Source: Anaerocolumna cellulosilytica (GTDB lineage Bacteria > Bacillota > Clostridia > Lachnospirales > Lachnospiraceae). From it: 64,000 nucleotides of DNA. The stretch spans positions 5,332,001 to 5,396,000 of the forward strand of contig NZ_AP023367.1 of assembly GCF_014218335.1 (NCBI RefSeq), read 5' to 3'. A program made the translations under genes and the position numbers. A model generated the notes under the pieces. It saw only the letters and a list, made by a program, of their open reading frames with translations. It made no database searches and was not told the DNA's origin. Below, piece after piece: positions 1-9,110 of the stretch. The first letter of the stretch is position 1; each line of letters opens with the position of its first letter.

Positions 1-583
1 AAAAATCTCCCGCACCGTCTATAGCTCCTGATTCATAAAGGGAATCCGGTATGGCCTTCATAAAATTCCTCATAAGAAAGATAGACCAGGGACTCATAAG
101 ACCCGGCAGTATCATCGACCAGATACTGTCCTTTAACCCTAATCCATTCACCATAAGAATGTAACTTGGAATCAATCCCCCGCTAAAAAGTGTTGTAAAA
201 TAGATAAAAAAGGCTATTTGATTCCTGTATTTAAAATCTTTTCTGCACAATACATAACCTGCCATTGACATAAAAAACAAGCCAAGTAAAGTACCCACCA
301 CTGCAATAGTAATTGTCACGCCATAAGAGGAGATAAGATTTTTAGAATTATTAAACAAAAACTTGTATGCACTAAAATTTATCTCTTTCGGAAACAACTT
401 ATATCCTTCGGTGATGATTTCTTTTTCATTCATAAAGGACGATGTTATCATTAATAGAAAGGGAAATAAACAAATCAGGGCGAATGCTGTGATAATAATA
501 TAGAAGAAAGCCTTCATAACTTTTTCTTCTCTTCCCATAATTTTCTTAACTTTTATCCTTGCAACATTTTTTTCTGCTGCCAT
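1..583 (-). CDS. Carbohydrate ABC transporter permease, LplC/YtcP-like (partial, C-terminus outside window)
   Basis: Membrane subunit of a CUT1-type sugar importer. Reading the minus strand from an ATG at 583 gives MAAEKNVARIKVKK followed by several hydrophobic helices and, near the window edge, the EAA-type cytoplasmic loop (ESGAIDGAGD) that docks on the ATPase. A Shine-Dalgarno GAGAGGT lies a few bases upstream of the ATG. About 194 codons are visible and the frame is still open at position 1, so the gene is cut by the window rather than broken. It follows the LplB-like permease at 687-1622 in the same direction, with about 100 bases between them, as expected for the two permeases of one importer. 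The solute-binding protein is probably further left. The substrate may be a beta-glucan oligosaccharide, judged only from the divergent GH94 gene. Confidence 0.85.
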   Translation of the reverse strand, partial: MAAEKNVARIKVKKIMGREEKVMKAFFYIIITAFALICLFPFLLMITSSFMNEKEIITEGYKLFPKEINFSAYKFLFNNSKNLISSYGVTITIAVVGTLLGLFFMSMAGYVLCRKDFKYRNQIAFFIYFTTLFSGGLIPSYILMVNGLGLKDSIWSMILPGLMSPWSIFLMRNFMKAIPDSLYESGAIDGAGDF

Positions 584-599
584 AATTACCTCTCATTCC

Positions 600-614
600 G
601 CCGCCTCAGGCGGC
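600..614. other. Short GC hairpin between two permease genes
   Basis: GCCGCC TCA GGCGGC forms a six-base-pair stem with a three-base loop in the gap between the two permease genes. No T-run follows, so it is not a good terminator. It may tune expression or stability between the two cistrons. Confidence 0.4.
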
Positions 615-686
615 ACAACTGTTTTCTTATTGTTTCTATTTTTCTTCCACACATCATACTTTACTTATTCAAAGCCATGTAACTAC

Positions 687-1622
687 TTAGAACAACGCAC
701 TGTCCGGCTCAATCTTTTTCACAATTGCATTAACCGTTAATACCAGAATCAGTCCGAATATGGATTGATAGAAACCAACTGCTGCACCCTGAGAGAAGTT
801 AAACGACCCCACAAGGCTTCTGAATACAAAGGTATCGATAATATCTGTCTGTTTAAATAAAACAGAATTGTTCCCTATTAAGTTAAAAAACAAATCAAAA
901 GAACCTTTTAATATTCCCCCAAGTCCGAATAAAAATAAAAGAATAATAGTTGGCTTTAACAACGGTATTATAATGCGGCTGATTTTTTGTATTGGCGATG
1001 CTCCGTCCAAAGCTGCGGCTTCGTATATATCGGTACTGATACCTGTAATAGCTGCAAGATATATAATCATTCCATAACCGGTACTTGCCCAAATCTTAAA
1101 AAATACGATAATGTATTTCCATATGCCCTGATCTGAATAAAAATCATGTTTCTCAAAGCCAAGACTTGTTAAGATTGTATTGACAAAACCATGGTCATAA
1201 TTAAAAAAGTTGTAAGCAAAAAACCCGACGATTACCATAGATATAAAATAAGGCAATAATATAACAGACTGAGATATCTTTTTAAACCATTTGCTGCTGA
1301 TTTCCGAAATCATAATAGCAAAGGCTACCTGAAACAGATTTGTAAATGCCAGAAACGCCATATTGTACAACAGGGTGTTCTTTGTGATTCGCCACAGGTC
1401 TCCCGTTCTGGCAAGAAACTCAAAGTTTTTTAGTCCCACAAAGTTACTGCCAAATATCCCTTTTCCAATGTTGTAATCCACAAAAGCAATGTAAGCACCT
1501 GGCATGGGTATGTATGCGAAAATTATAAAATACAGCAATACCGGTGATATCATTAAGAATAAGACCTTTTTACGTTTGCATTCGCGAAAGAAACTTTTAA
1601 GATGGAACCTCACTTTTTCCAT
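687..1622 (-). CDS. Carbohydrate ABC transporter permease, LplB-like
   Basis: 311-residue inner-membrane subunit of a CUT1 sugar importer of the LplB class (polysaccharide or oligosaccharide uptake). It has a basic N-terminus, about six hydrophobic segments and an EAA loop near residue 200 (EAAALDGASPIQKI). The start ATG at 1622 is preceded by a GCAGG-like ribosome site. It is the first gene of a leftward operon with the LplC-like permease at 1-583. A strong promoter and two LacI-type palindromes lie upstream (1695-1801), so sugar-responsive repression is likely. It closely resembles the second LplB-like permease at 18220-19170, which suggests two related importers with different substrates. 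Confidence 0.9.
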   Translation of the reverse strand: MEKVRFHLKSFFRECKRKKVLFLMISPVLLYFIIFAYIPMPGAYIAFVDYNIGKGIFGSNFVGLKNFEFLARTGDLWRITKNTLLYNMAFLAFTNLFQVAFAIMISEISSKWFKKISQSVILLPYFISMVIVGFFAYNFFNYDHGFVNTILTSLGFEKHDFYSDQGIWKYIIVFFKIWASTGYGMIIYLAAITGISTDIYEAAALDGASPIQKISRIIIPLLKPTIILLFLFGLGGILKGSFDLFFNLIGNNSVLFKQTDIIDTFVFRSLVGSFNFSQGAAVGFYQSIFGLILVLTVNAIVKKIEPDSALF

Positions 1623-1694
1623 AGATTTAACCTGCCTTTCCTGTTAATAAAATGGTTTATTTTACGGAAACTCACTTTCTCATCCACATTTTTT

Positions 1695-1743
1695 TGTGGA
1701 AATGTTTTCACTTTATACATTTTTACTATGGAAACATTTCCAT
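1695..1743. promoter_or_regulatory. Two LacI-family operator-like palindromes upstream of the permease operon
   Basis: GTGGAAATGTTTTCAC (about 1695-1711) and ATGGAAACATTTCCAT (1728-1743) are near-perfect inverted repeats of the same type, with the half-site TGGAAA. They lie between the leftward promoter (1773-1801) and the permease gene, in the position of a repressor roadblock. A LacI/GalR-family regulator is the natural binder. It is not encoded in this window. Confidence 0.55.
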
Positions 1744-1772
1744 TCAATTCATTTTTTGTGTCTTATGTGATT

Positions 1773-1801
1773 ATTGTATTCCCTATTTTTACTTTTGTCA
1801 A
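1773..1801 (-). promoter_or_regulatory. Sigma-A promoter of the leftward permease operon
   Basis: On the minus strand TTGACA (1801-1796) and TACAAT (1778-1773) are separated by exactly 17 bases. Transcription would start near 1766 and run through the two operator-like palindromes into the LplB-like permease. Confidence 0.65.
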
Positions 1802-1872
1802 TTAATTTTTGTACTAATTAGCATTTTTATATAATTGTTCTTTTATAAATTGTTAATTATCACTTAGGCTTA

Positions 1873-1901
1873 TTGACAAAATTACTGTTTTCTTTTATAC
1901 T
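1873..1901 (+). promoter_or_regulatory. Sigma-A promoter of the GH94 phosphorylase gene
   Basis: TTGACA (1873-1878) and TATACT (1896-1901) are separated by 17 bases. This divergent promoter is about 70 bases from the leftward one, so the two transcription units can be co-regulated. A cre-like palindrome lies about 40 bases downstream of the predicted start. Confidence 0.65.
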
Positions 1902-1943
1902 TAGCTTAGTTTTAGAAATATTTCCACAATGTTTTCTTTATTT

Positions 1944-1958
1944 ATGAAAACGTTTCCT
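1944..1958. promoter_or_regulatory. cre/LacI-type operator upstream of the GH94 gene
   Basis: ATGAAAACGTTTCCT matches the CcpA cre consensus (TGnAAnCGnwnnCa) at nearly every position, with the central CG. It could equally be the operator of a local LacI-type repressor, because it shares half-sites with the palindromes at 1695-1743. Placement downstream of the promoter predicts repression. Confidence 0.5.
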
Positions 1959-1982
1959 AAACAAAAATAATCCATTAGGTAC

Positions 1983-2026
1983 TTGCGAAACTCTTTGCCA
2001 AAAAGGTAAGTCGTCTTGCTTCGCAA
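1983..2026. repeat. Dispersed TTGCGAAAC palindrome, copy 1
   Basis: TTGCGAAAC (1983-1991) is matched by the near-complement GCTTCGCAA (2018-2026) across a short spacer. It sits in the 5' leader of the GH94 gene. Related elements lie at 5441-5579, 31782-31820 and 41801-41865, all outside genes. Confidence 0.5.
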
Positions 2027-2066
2027 CCTCCTAAAATACATCATTTTAACAGAAAGGATTGCAGAC

Positions 2067-5000
2067 ATGATGAAAAAAATAAGTTGTTTTATGGATATCA
2101 GTCAAGGTAATATGGGGTATCGATTCCTCCCATCGGGGGATGTATTTTCCTTTACTTATACACATTCCCGGGGTGAATATCTCATTAACCAATTCCGCGG
2201 AAATGTAAAGGACGGCTCTGCAAACAATATATATCTTAGGATTTATGATAACGGATACCCTGTGAACATTTATCCACTTCTTGGCATACAATCAGCCAGC
2301 AGGCTATTATTTTCAGAAGAAGCGCTCGTATATGAGGGTATAGTGGAGGACATTTCCTATCAGGTTACCTTCTCTCCCGAAGGCAGCCTCTGGTTCTGGA
2401 ACATCTCCTTATGGGGCAATGATAAAGAAGTGGATGTAATCTACGGTCAGGACATTGGTATTGCAGAAGCAGCCAGTGTTTATACCAATGAACTGTACAT
2501 GTCGGAATACCTAGGACATACCGTTTTTGAAGAAGATACCGGTTATGTAATCTGCTCCAGACAGAATATGCCGGCTCATGATGCTTTCCCATATATCCAA
2601 CAGGGGACGCTCGGAATAAAAGCAGCTCATTATTCTACAGACGGCTTGCAATTCTTTGGCCTAAGCTATAAAGATACAAACACGCCTGAGATATTACATT
2701 CTGATTTATTAGATTATAATCTCCAATACGAATTTGCTTATACCGCACTTCAGACAGAACCAATTTATTTACAAGGAGAGCATACTTTTGCCTTTTACGG
2801 TTTCTTTTTGCCAAACCACAAAGAGGCAGTAAGAACAGCAGAGTACCGGGAACAAATTAAGCAGACCTACGAAAGAATCCGTCATAGAAACTTCAATGCC
2901 CATCCGGTAAAGCCTGTCCGTATAAAAGAATACTTTGGCAGCCCCTATTCCTCCCCTTCCTTTACCAAAGGAGAGATTGACGCCTTGTTCCCGGAACGTA
3001 TATTAGAAGAAGTAGAGAATGATTCTTTGTTTTCTTTTTTTACAAAAGAACATTCCCATGTTGTATCAAAGGAAAAAGAACTTTTAACCGAAAGACCCCA
3101 TGGTACTATTATTATTACACCACCTGACGTTACAGAGGTTTCCAGCCGGTTAATTTCCTCCACCCAATATATGTACGGTATTTTTAACAGTCATATCGTT
3201 ATCGGCAATACCGACCTCCATAAATTTCTTTCTACACCAAGGGGCTTTTTAAATCTGTTAAAAAACAGCGGACAGCGTATCTATATTCGTATTGACGGAC
3301 AGTATCATCTTCTGACACTGCCGGGCTTATTCGAAATGGGAATGAATTATTCCAGATGGTTTTACAAATTACCCGAAGACACTTTGATAATAACCGCTTT
3401 TACTGCTGTTTCCAATACAGATCTCATTCTTTCTGTAGTAAGTGATAAGAACGTAACTTACGACTTCATTATTACTAACCAACTTGTTATGGGTAATAAC
3501 GAATATACAAAGAACTTGGAATATACAGCCATTGAGAAGGGGCTCCGCTTTACCCTTGACAGCACCGTCTACCCAGGTCTTCATTATGACCTGCTTCTGC
3601 CGGATGTTGATTTCACCTTAAGCGATGACCGGATATTTTTTGAAGGTGACACTCCCTTTGATGAGACCTTTTTAACCATACATTTAAGAAAAAATTGCTT
3701 TACTCTTCTGATAAAGGGCTTTCTTACAGAACCTTCGATAGAGAAAACTACTCAATATGACTTTCTGACAGAAAAAGAAAAGGCACTTTTATTTTACCAA
3801 AGGCTAATTAATCACTTTAAGCTGAGCGGCATAACAGGAAATGAAAAAATAGACATCTTAAACGAAACTGCCTGGTGGTATGCACATAATGCTATGGTTC
3901 ACTATTCCATGCCCCACGGTTTAGAGCAGCCCGGTGGAGCTGCCTGGGGTACCAGAGATGTGTGCCAAGGTCCCATGGAATTTTTCCTGGCTACTCAAAA
4001 CCATACTATCCTACGGCAAATATTATTAAATATCTATTCCCACCAAAGCTACGAAACAAAGGAATGGCCTCAGTGGTTTATGTTTGATAAGTATTCCATG
4101 AATGCCGGTGAATGCCACGGAGATGTTATCTTCTGGCCTCTAAAGTGTGTTGCTGACTATATCCTCGCCTCAGGAGATAAGGATATTTTAAAAGAAATCC
4201 TGCCATACGAGGATGCTCCGAAAAAACAGCAAAGTCTGTTAGAACATATCCGTCTTGCTCTGAAAAATCTTAAGGAAACCAGGTTTGTAAAGGATACAGG
4301 TTTGATTACCTATGCAGGCGGTGACTGGGATGATACCCTGCAACCTGCCAGTGAAGAATTAAAAGTTAAGCTTGTAAGTTCCTGGACCGTAGCACTTGCT
4401 TATCAGACTTTTACTGCTTTAAACACTGCTCTAAAAGATACAGAACCTGCGCTTGCGCAAGAATTTTCTATCCTTTCAGGTATGGTAAAGGATGCATTTT
4501 GTAATATCCTAATCAAAGACCATATTATAGCCGGATTTTTGGAATGTGGCGACACTTACCGTCATATGCTCCACCCTGCTGATGACACCACCGGCATCCA
4601 TTACCGGCTGCTGCCTATGACCAGAAGCATCATTGCTGAATTAGCGGACAAAGAACAGTCCAAAAAAAATGTATCTGTCATACAACAGAACTTGAAATGC
4701 CCCGACGGCGTACGTTTAATGGATCAACCGGCTCACTATGACGGCGGAGTCAGCCGATTGTTTAAGCGGGCAGAACAAGCTGCCAATGTTGGACGTGAAA
4801 TTAGTCTTCAATATACCCATGCACATATTCGTTATATTGAAGCTATGGCAAAGCTTGGTGCAGGAAAGGAAGCCTGGGACTCCTTGTTTGTAATTAACCC
4901 CATTCTGATACGTAAAACGGTAGCAAATGCTAACATTAGACAAAGCAATTTGTATTTTAGCAGTTCCGAAGGTGCTTTTAAGGACCGTTATGAATATGAG

Positions 5001-5381
5001 CAACATTTTGAGCTGCTAAAGACAGGCGATATTAAGGTAAAAGGCGGTTGGCGGTTGTATTCCAGCGGACCAGGAATCTATTTCCGGCAGTTGGTCAGCC
5101 ATGTATTGGGCATTCGTTTTACAAAAGACGGAATTATTATTGATCCGGTTCTTCCAAGGGAATTGGATGGTTTACGTTTCACCTATACATGCTTTGGTAA
5201 AACCTTTACTTTCTTGTATCAGATAGGAGAAAGTGACGAAACTAAAATAACCAGTCAGGGGAAAGAGATTTCTGCAAAAGTTTTGAATAACCCTTATAGA
5301 ACGGCAGGCTTACTAATCGCAAAAGAAGATCTTTTGACCTGTGATGAATACCTGACTATACATGTAAAAGCATTTACATGA
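2067..5381 (+). CDS. GH94 phosphorylase, 1,2-beta-oligoglucan phosphorylase-like
   Basis: A 1104-residue GH94 (former GT36) enzyme expected to cleave a beta-linked glucan reversibly with phosphate in the cytoplasm, giving glucose 1-phosphate. The length and overall layout fit the sophorooligosaccharide/1,2-beta-oligoglucan phosphorylases better than the roughly 800-residue cellobiose phosphorylases. The (alpha/alpha)6 barrel carries GGAAWGTRDVCQGPMEF and GGDWDDTL; the first Asp of that DWDD motif (about residue 753) aligns with the GH94 general acid. There is no signal peptide. I chose the ATG at 2067 because AAAGGA lies 8 bases upstream; an in-frame TTG at 2016 would start inside a palindrome. 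It diverges from a sugar importer, so import followed by phosphorolysis is a coherent pathway. The exact linkage is inferred. Confidence 0.85.
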   Translation: MMKKISCFMDISQGNMGYRFLPSGDVFSFTYTHSRGEYLINQFRGNVKDGSANNIYLRIYDNGYPVNIYPLLGIQSASRLLFSEEALVYEGIVEDISYQVTFSPEGSLWFWNISLWGNDKEVDVIYGQDIGIAEAASVYTNELYMSEYLGHTVFEEDTGYVICSRQNMPAHDAFPYIQQGTLGIKAAHYSTDGLQFFGLSYKDTNTPEILHSDLLDYNLQYEFAYTALQTEPIYLQGEHTFAFYGFFLPNHKEAVRTAEYREQIKQTYERIRHRNFNAHPVKPVRIKEYFGSPYSSPSFTKGEIDALFPERILEEVENDSLFSFFTKEHSHVVSKEKELLTERPHGTIIITPPDVTEVSSRLISSTQYMYGIFNSHIVIGNTDLHKFLSTPRGFLNLLKNSGQRIYIRIDGQYHLLTLPGLFEMGMNYSRWFYKLPEDTLIITAFTAVSNTDLILSVVSDKNVTYDFIITNQLVMGNNEYTKNLEYTAIEKGLRFTLDSTVYPGLHYDLLLPDVDFTLSDDRIFFEGDTPFDETFLTIHLRKNCFTLLIKGFLTEPSIEKTTQYDFLTEKEKALLFYQRLINHFKLSGITGNEKIDILNETAWWYAHNAMVHYSMPHGLEQPGGAAWGTRDVCQGPMEFFLATQNHTILRQILLNIYSHQSYETKEWPQWFMFDKYSMNAGECHGDVIFWPLKCVADYILASGDKDILKEILPYEDAPKKQQSLLEHIRLALKNLKETRFVKDTGLITYAGGDWDDTLQPASEELKVKLVSSWTVALAYQTFTALNTALKDTEPALAQEFSILSGMVKDAFCNILIKDHIIAGFLECGDTYRHMLHPADDTTGIHYRLLPMTRSIIAELADKEQSKKNVSVIQQNLKCPDGVRLMDQPAHYDGGVSRLFKRAEQAANVGREISLQYTHAHIRYIEAMAKLGAGKEAWDSLFVINPILIRKTVANANIRQSNLYFSSSEGAFKDRYEYEQHFELLKTGDIKVKGGWRLYSSGPGIYFRQLVSHVLGIRFTKDGIIIDPVLPRELDGLRFTYTCFGKTFTFLYQIGESDETKITSQGKEISAKVLNNPYRTAGLLIAKEDLLTCDEYLTIHVKAFT

Positions 5382-5440
5382 TATTCTAACTAAGAATACG
5401 GTACTTATAATTTGTTCTTTTTTCTAGGATATATTAAATA

Positions 5441-5579
5441 GACAATTGCAAAACTCTTTGTCTTGTGTAAGAAATCGGGAGAAATAACCAAATAAAGAGT
5501 GGATTTCCAATAATCTCTACCCCTTTTGGGTTATTTCAACTGATTCCATCACATAAATGAACTGTTTTGCAAACGTCTA
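5441..5579. repeat. Large nested palindrome, dispersed TTGCGAAAC family copy 2
   Basis: Outer arms AGACAATTGCAAAAC (from 5440) and GTTTTGCAAACGTCT (to about 5578) are inverted repeats. Inside are GAAATAACC and GGTTATTTC, and inside those AGAG/CTCT. The right arm, with its preceding CACATAAATGAACT, matches the copy at 41831-41850. It lies between the GH94 gene and the metallohydrolase and may also act as a weak terminator. Confidence 0.5.
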
Positions 5580-5608
5580 TGATGTATTAAAAAATGAAAG
5601 GAGTTACT

Positions 5609-6442
5609 ATGAAAATTAAATATCTTGGTACTGCTGCCGCTGAAGGCTGGCCGGGTCTTTTCTGTACCTGCGAGAGCTGTAGGAGGGCTCGTCAATTAAA
5701 AGGCAAAAATCTCCGTTCCAGATCACAGGTTTTGGTTAATACTAATTTACTGATTGATTTCGGACCAGATACCTATCACCATGCTCTGGTGCAGAATTTA
5801 AACTTATCTGAGGTGGAAACCGTACTATTAACCCATTCTCATATGGATCACTTTTACCCAAGCGACTTAATTCTTAGAGGTGTCCCCTATGCCTATGGCC
5901 GAGATGACAATAAAATGACCCTATATGGGAATGAAGCCTGTGAGCAGAAATATACAGAGATGCTAAGAAAAGAAGACGACACAGCTAATCTGCCTCAATG
6001 CATTGAATTTAAATCCATCCAGGCACTAAGTCCTTTTTTTGCTTCCGGTTATGGTATTCTGCCATTAAGAGCATCACATGACCCACGGGAAAACTGTCTG
6101 CTCTTTAGCCTTACGGATGAAACTAATAAATCCTTGTTCTATGGCAATGATACCGGCTATATGACGGAGGAAACCTGGGAACAAATGAGGGGATTGCACT
6201 TTGACCTAGTCAGCCTTGACTGTACCATGGGCGGTACTCCAGGCTGTGCCAGCCATATGGGCATGGAAGAAAACGCTAACGTTAGAGAACGAATGTTACA
6301 CCTAGGATGTGCAGATGAAAGTACTCTTTTTGTTATGACACATTTTTCCCATAATGGCAGCCTGATGCATGAAGAATTGGTAAGCAAGGGGAAGGAACTT
6401 GGTTTTTTGATTGCATATGACGGATTAGAACTGGAGATATAA
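5609..6442 (+). CDS. MBL-fold metallo-hydrolase, PhnP-like
   Basis: 277-residue metallo-beta-lactamase-fold hydrolase. The N-terminus has a CTCESC cluster (Cys19, 21, 24) as in PhnP-type phosphodiesterases, where it helps bind a structural zinc. The core motif HSHMDH (residues 76-81) supplies the di-metal ligands, with further His at SHDPRE and MTHFSHNG. No signal peptide is present, so it is cytoplasmic. PhnP acts on cyclic phosphate esters; the substrate here is unknown. AGGAG five bases upstream supports the ATG at 5609 over the in-frame ATG at 5594. It follows the GH94 gene but a large palindrome separates them, so co-transcription is uncertain. Confidence 0.8.
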   Translation: MKIKYLGTAAAEGWPGLFCTCESCRRARQLKGKNLRSRSQVLVNTNLLIDFGPDTYHHALVQNLNLSEVETVLLTHSHMDHFYPSDLILRGVPYAYGRDDNKMTLYGNEACEQKYTEMLRKEDDTANLPQCIEFKSIQALSPFFASGYGILPLRASHDPRENCLLFSLTDETNKSLFYGNDTGYMTEETWEQMRGLHFDLVSLDCTMGGTPGCASHMGMEENANVRERMLHLGCADESTLFVMTHFSHNGSLMHEELVSKGKELGFLIAYDGLELEI

Positions 6443-6460
6443 TTTAGATAACTAATTGTA

Positions 6461-6523
6461 AAAGCCCATGAGCAGCCATTGATTCACAGTACCAAAACTG
6501 TGAAACGGTTACTCATGGGCTTT
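6461..6523. terminator. Nested-hairpin terminator between convergent genes
   Basis: AAAGCCCATGAG (6461-6472) pairs perfectly with CTCATGGGCTTT (6512-6523). The loop contains a second perfect hairpin, TTCACAGT with ACTGTGAA. It lies between two convergent genes and has short A and T flanks, so it can serve both strands. Confidence 0.7.
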
Positions 6524-6615
6524 CTGTAAGGATACAACCACCTTACATTCTCGTATTTTTATTCCTAGCAACTATCCGTTATAATTTGTAAAAGGATAAA
6601 AAATTCGCTTCTATA

Positions 6616-7062
6616 TTAAACAAATAATGCAGCCACAATGTCATTGACTACCTTACCGTCTGCTTTGCCTTTAACTCTTGGCATCAGTTCTTTCATAATC
6701 TTACCCTTGTCTTTTGCAGTCGGTGTATCAATAGAAAGTTCTTTTAACACTTCATTGATTACATTCTTAATTTCATCTTCGGACATAAACTGTGGGGCAA
6801 ATTCGCTTAATACCGAAATTCTAAACTTGCATTCTTCTATAATTTCCGTTCTATCAGAAGGTGCTGATTCTAAGGTTTCTTTTAACTGCTTCATTTCCTT
6901 TAAAACCGCCCCATTTTCTTCCTCTTCCGTCAGATCTGCTCTTTTATCAATTGCTACATTCTTAAGTGTGGTCAACAGTGCTGAAAGTGCATCCTTTCTG
7001 GCCTTATCTCCAGCCTTCATAGCTTTTACCATTTCTGCCCTTACTAATTCAATCTTAGTCAT
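6616..7062 (-). CDS. yqeY: GatB/YqeY domain protein
   Basis: 148-residue YqeY-family protein. The family resembles the C-terminal tRNA-binding tail of GatB, but its role is not settled. The sequence shows the typical helical pattern, including MKAGDKARKDALSALL, a Glu/Lys-rich middle and the closing GKADGKVVNDIVAALF. GGAGGT about 7 bases upstream of the ATG at 7062 supports this start over the ATG at 7077. It is about 35 bases downstream of the ABC-F gene in the same direction and is probably co-transcribed with it. Confidence 0.9.
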   Translation of the reverse strand: MTKIELVRAEMVKAMKAGDKARKDALSALLTTLKNVAIDKRADLTEEEENGAVLKEMKQLKETLESAPSDRTEIIEECKFRISVLSEFAPQFMSEDEIKNVINEVLKELSIDTPTAKDKGKIMKELMPRVKGKADGKVVNDIVAALFV

Positions 7063-7097
7063 ACGATTTACCTCCATTTGTATTATTTTTCTTTTTA

Positions 7098-8894
7098 TTA
7101 TTTTTGATTTTCTATTTGTTCCGCCAAGTCATTAAGATACACCCAGCGATCCATCTTTTCTTCCAACTGCTTTTCCAGGCTTTCTTTTTTTGCCATAAGT
7201 TCATTTAACTTGGAATAATTACTGGCAACCTCACTCATTTCCTGTTCGGTAGCTGCAATTCCATCCTCTAAGGCGGCAATTGTTTCATCGATTGTCTCGA
7301 ATTCCCGTTGTTCATGGTAGGAGAATTTTAATTTAGCTTCCCTTGGCTTTTTAGAGCCTACAACAAGTATATCCTTCTCTTTCTTAATCTCCTTAGTCAG
7401 CGTTTCCTGTTCCTTTACTATTTCCTTGTAATCAGTAAAATTACCTTCATATTGCTTTATCACGCCGATTCCTTCAAAGACAAAGATACGGGATACGATT
7501 CTATCAAGAAAATAGCGGTCATGGGATACTGTTAACACAATTCCGTCGTAACTATCCAGATAGTCCTCCAGTATGGATAGGGTTTTAATATCCAAATCGT
7601 TGGTAGGCTCATCCAGTATCAGAATGTTCGGTGCTTCCATTAGCACCTTTAACAGATAAAGTCTCCTTTTTTCACCACCGGATAACTTAGCAATAAGAGA
7701 ATACTGCATAGCTCCGGTAAATAAAAACCGCTCCAGCATCTGGGACGCACTGGTGCTGCCTTCGCTAGTCTGTATATATTCTGCCACATTGCGGATATAA
7801 TCAATCACCTTAAGGGATTCGTCCATATATTCATTTTCCTGAGAAAAGTATCCGATACGAACGGTCTCCCCCACTTCTACAAAGCCTTCATCGGGTCGCA
7901 GATTTCCGGTTATAATTTTTAACAGAGTCGTTTTTCCGCTGCCATTAGGGCCTACAATTCCAAGTCTGTCGTTTTTTAACATGATGTAGTTAAAATCACG
8001 AATCAACACGTTATCCCCATAGGCTTTGCTGATTCCGTTGATTTCTACGGTTTTTTTACCAAGTCTTGTGGATAACGCATTTATTTCTACATTCTTATCC
8101 TTTTCTATTATCTTTCGATCCCTTAGCTCTTCAAAACGCCGTATATGTGCCTTTTGTTTGGTGGAACGAGCTCTGGCTCCCCGCATCATCCATTCCAAAT
8201 CCATGCGGTACAGGCTCTTGTTCTTTCGTTCCGTTGCCTGCTCCATATCCTCCCGTTCAGCCTTAAGCTTTAAAAATTCCGTGTAATTGGCAATGTAGGT
8301 ATATAGACTACCCTTATCTATTTCTACAATCTTGTTAGTTACCTTGTCCAGAAAATACCGGTCGTGGGTTACCATAATGAAGGCTCCCTGGTATTTAACT
8401 AGGTACTCCTCCAGCCATTCTGCCATGTCATTGTCCAGGTGATTGGTAGGTTCGTCCAAGACTAAAATCTGTGCAGGCGTTAATAAGGCACGAACCAGAG
8501 CAACTCTCTTTCTCTGACCCCCGGACAATACCTGTACCTTACCGTTAACATCGGCTATTCCGAGCTTTTCTAACATGGTTTTGGCTTCACCCTCAAGGTT
8601 CCTGTAATCCTCGTCTGCCTTCTTGCCAATGATTACATTCTCAAGTATTGTAAGTTCTTCCTTAAATACCGGGTTCTGGGCAAGGAATTCCACTTTCACA
8701 TTCTTACCCTTGACTACCTGCCCTTCATCCGGCTCCTCAAGACCCGCAATGATTTTTAATAGTGTAGACTTTCCCGTTCCATTTATACCGATGACACCTA
8801 TTTTGTCACCTTCGTTAATACCCAGCGTAACCTGGTCAAATAATATTTTATCAGTAAAGCTTTTGCTCATTTTTTCTACATTTAGCAGATTCAT
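7098..8894 (-). CDS. ABC-F family ATPase, Uup-like
   Basis: 598-residue soluble protein with two ABC ATPase domains and no membrane segments, as in ribosome-associated ABC-F factors. Domain 1 has GINGTGKST, LSGGQRKR and ILVLDEPTNHLD. Domain 2 has GPNGSGKTT, LSGGEKRR and ILILDEPTNDLD. A charged linker separates them. The C-terminus (about residues 530-598) is a heptad-rich coiled coil typical of Uup, which in other bacteria acts in ribosome or DNA-branch processing. AAAGGAG 8 bases before the ATG at 8894 sets this start; the frame remains open to 8963 but that extension is not family-like. No specific antibiotic-resistance role can be assigned. Confidence 0.9.
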   Translation of the reverse strand: MNLLNVEKMSKSFTDKILFDQVTLGINEGDKIGVIGINGTGKSTLLKIIAGLEEPDEGQVVKGKNVKVEFLAQNPVFKEELTILENVIIGKKADEDYRNLEGEAKTMLEKLGIADVNGKVQVLSGGQRKRVALVRALLTPAQILVLDEPTNHLDNDMAEWLEEYLVKYQGAFIMVTHDRYFLDKVTNKIVEIDKGSLYTYIANYTEFLKLKAEREDMEQATERKNKSLYRMDLEWMMRGARARSTKQKAHIRRFEELRDRKIIEKDKNVEINALSTRLGKKTVEINGISKAYGDNVLIRDFNYIMLKNDRLGIVGPNGSGKTTLLKIITGNLRPDEGFVEVGETVRIGYFSQENEYMDESLKVIDYIRNVAEYIQTSEGSTSASQMLERFLFTGAMQYSLIAKLSGGEKRRLYLLKVLMEAPNILILDEPTNDLDIKTLSILEDYLDSYDGIVLTVSHDRYFLDRIVSRIFVFEGIGVIKQYEGNFTDYKEIVKEQETLTKEIKKEKDILVVGSKKPREAKLKFSYHEQREFETIDETIAALEDGIAATEQEMSEVASNYSKLNELMAKKESLEKQLEEKMDRWVYLNDLAEQIENQK

Positions 8895-9110
8895 TCCCGA
8901 AGCTCCTTTTGTATCTCTGTGTTTCCATTTATTTTTCATTATTTCTGTTTTTAAGAATAACATACCTTTTCCTGTTTTACCAGAAATTCTTATAGATTAT
9001 TCTTTCAAAGCTTTCTTTGGATAATATTGGTACTTTTTTTAAAAAGCTGATAATTGTGACTTTTACCACTTGTCAAGTGAAAAATTTTTTAAAATTTTGC
9101 ATTTAGGACT
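8895..9110. other. Divergent intergenic region between ABC-F gene and nrdD leader
   Basis: An A/T-rich gap between the leftward ABC-F gene and the rightward nrdD unit. It should hold the ABC-F promoter, but I see no convincing -35/-10 pair. No RNA structure or ORF stands out. Confidence 0.4.

Noticed and set aside
2016-2066. TTG start for the GH94 gene at 2016
   Set aside because: It lies within a palindrome and has no ribosome site, while the ATG at 2067 has AAAGGA at 8 bases and gives a family-like N-terminus.
4716-5006. Antisense frame within the GH94 gene
   Set aside because: Lies wholly inside a well-supported gene and resembles no protein.
6638-7135. 165-codon plus-strand frame opposite yqeY
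   Set aside because: It is the antisense shadow of yqeY, with Ser/Ile/Phe-rich composition typical of reversed helical genes and no ribosome site.
7098-8894. ABC-F gene as an antibiotic-resistance determinant
   Set aside because: Linker and C-terminal coiled coil look like Uup-type housekeeping ABC-F proteins; no resistance-type interdomain extension was seen.
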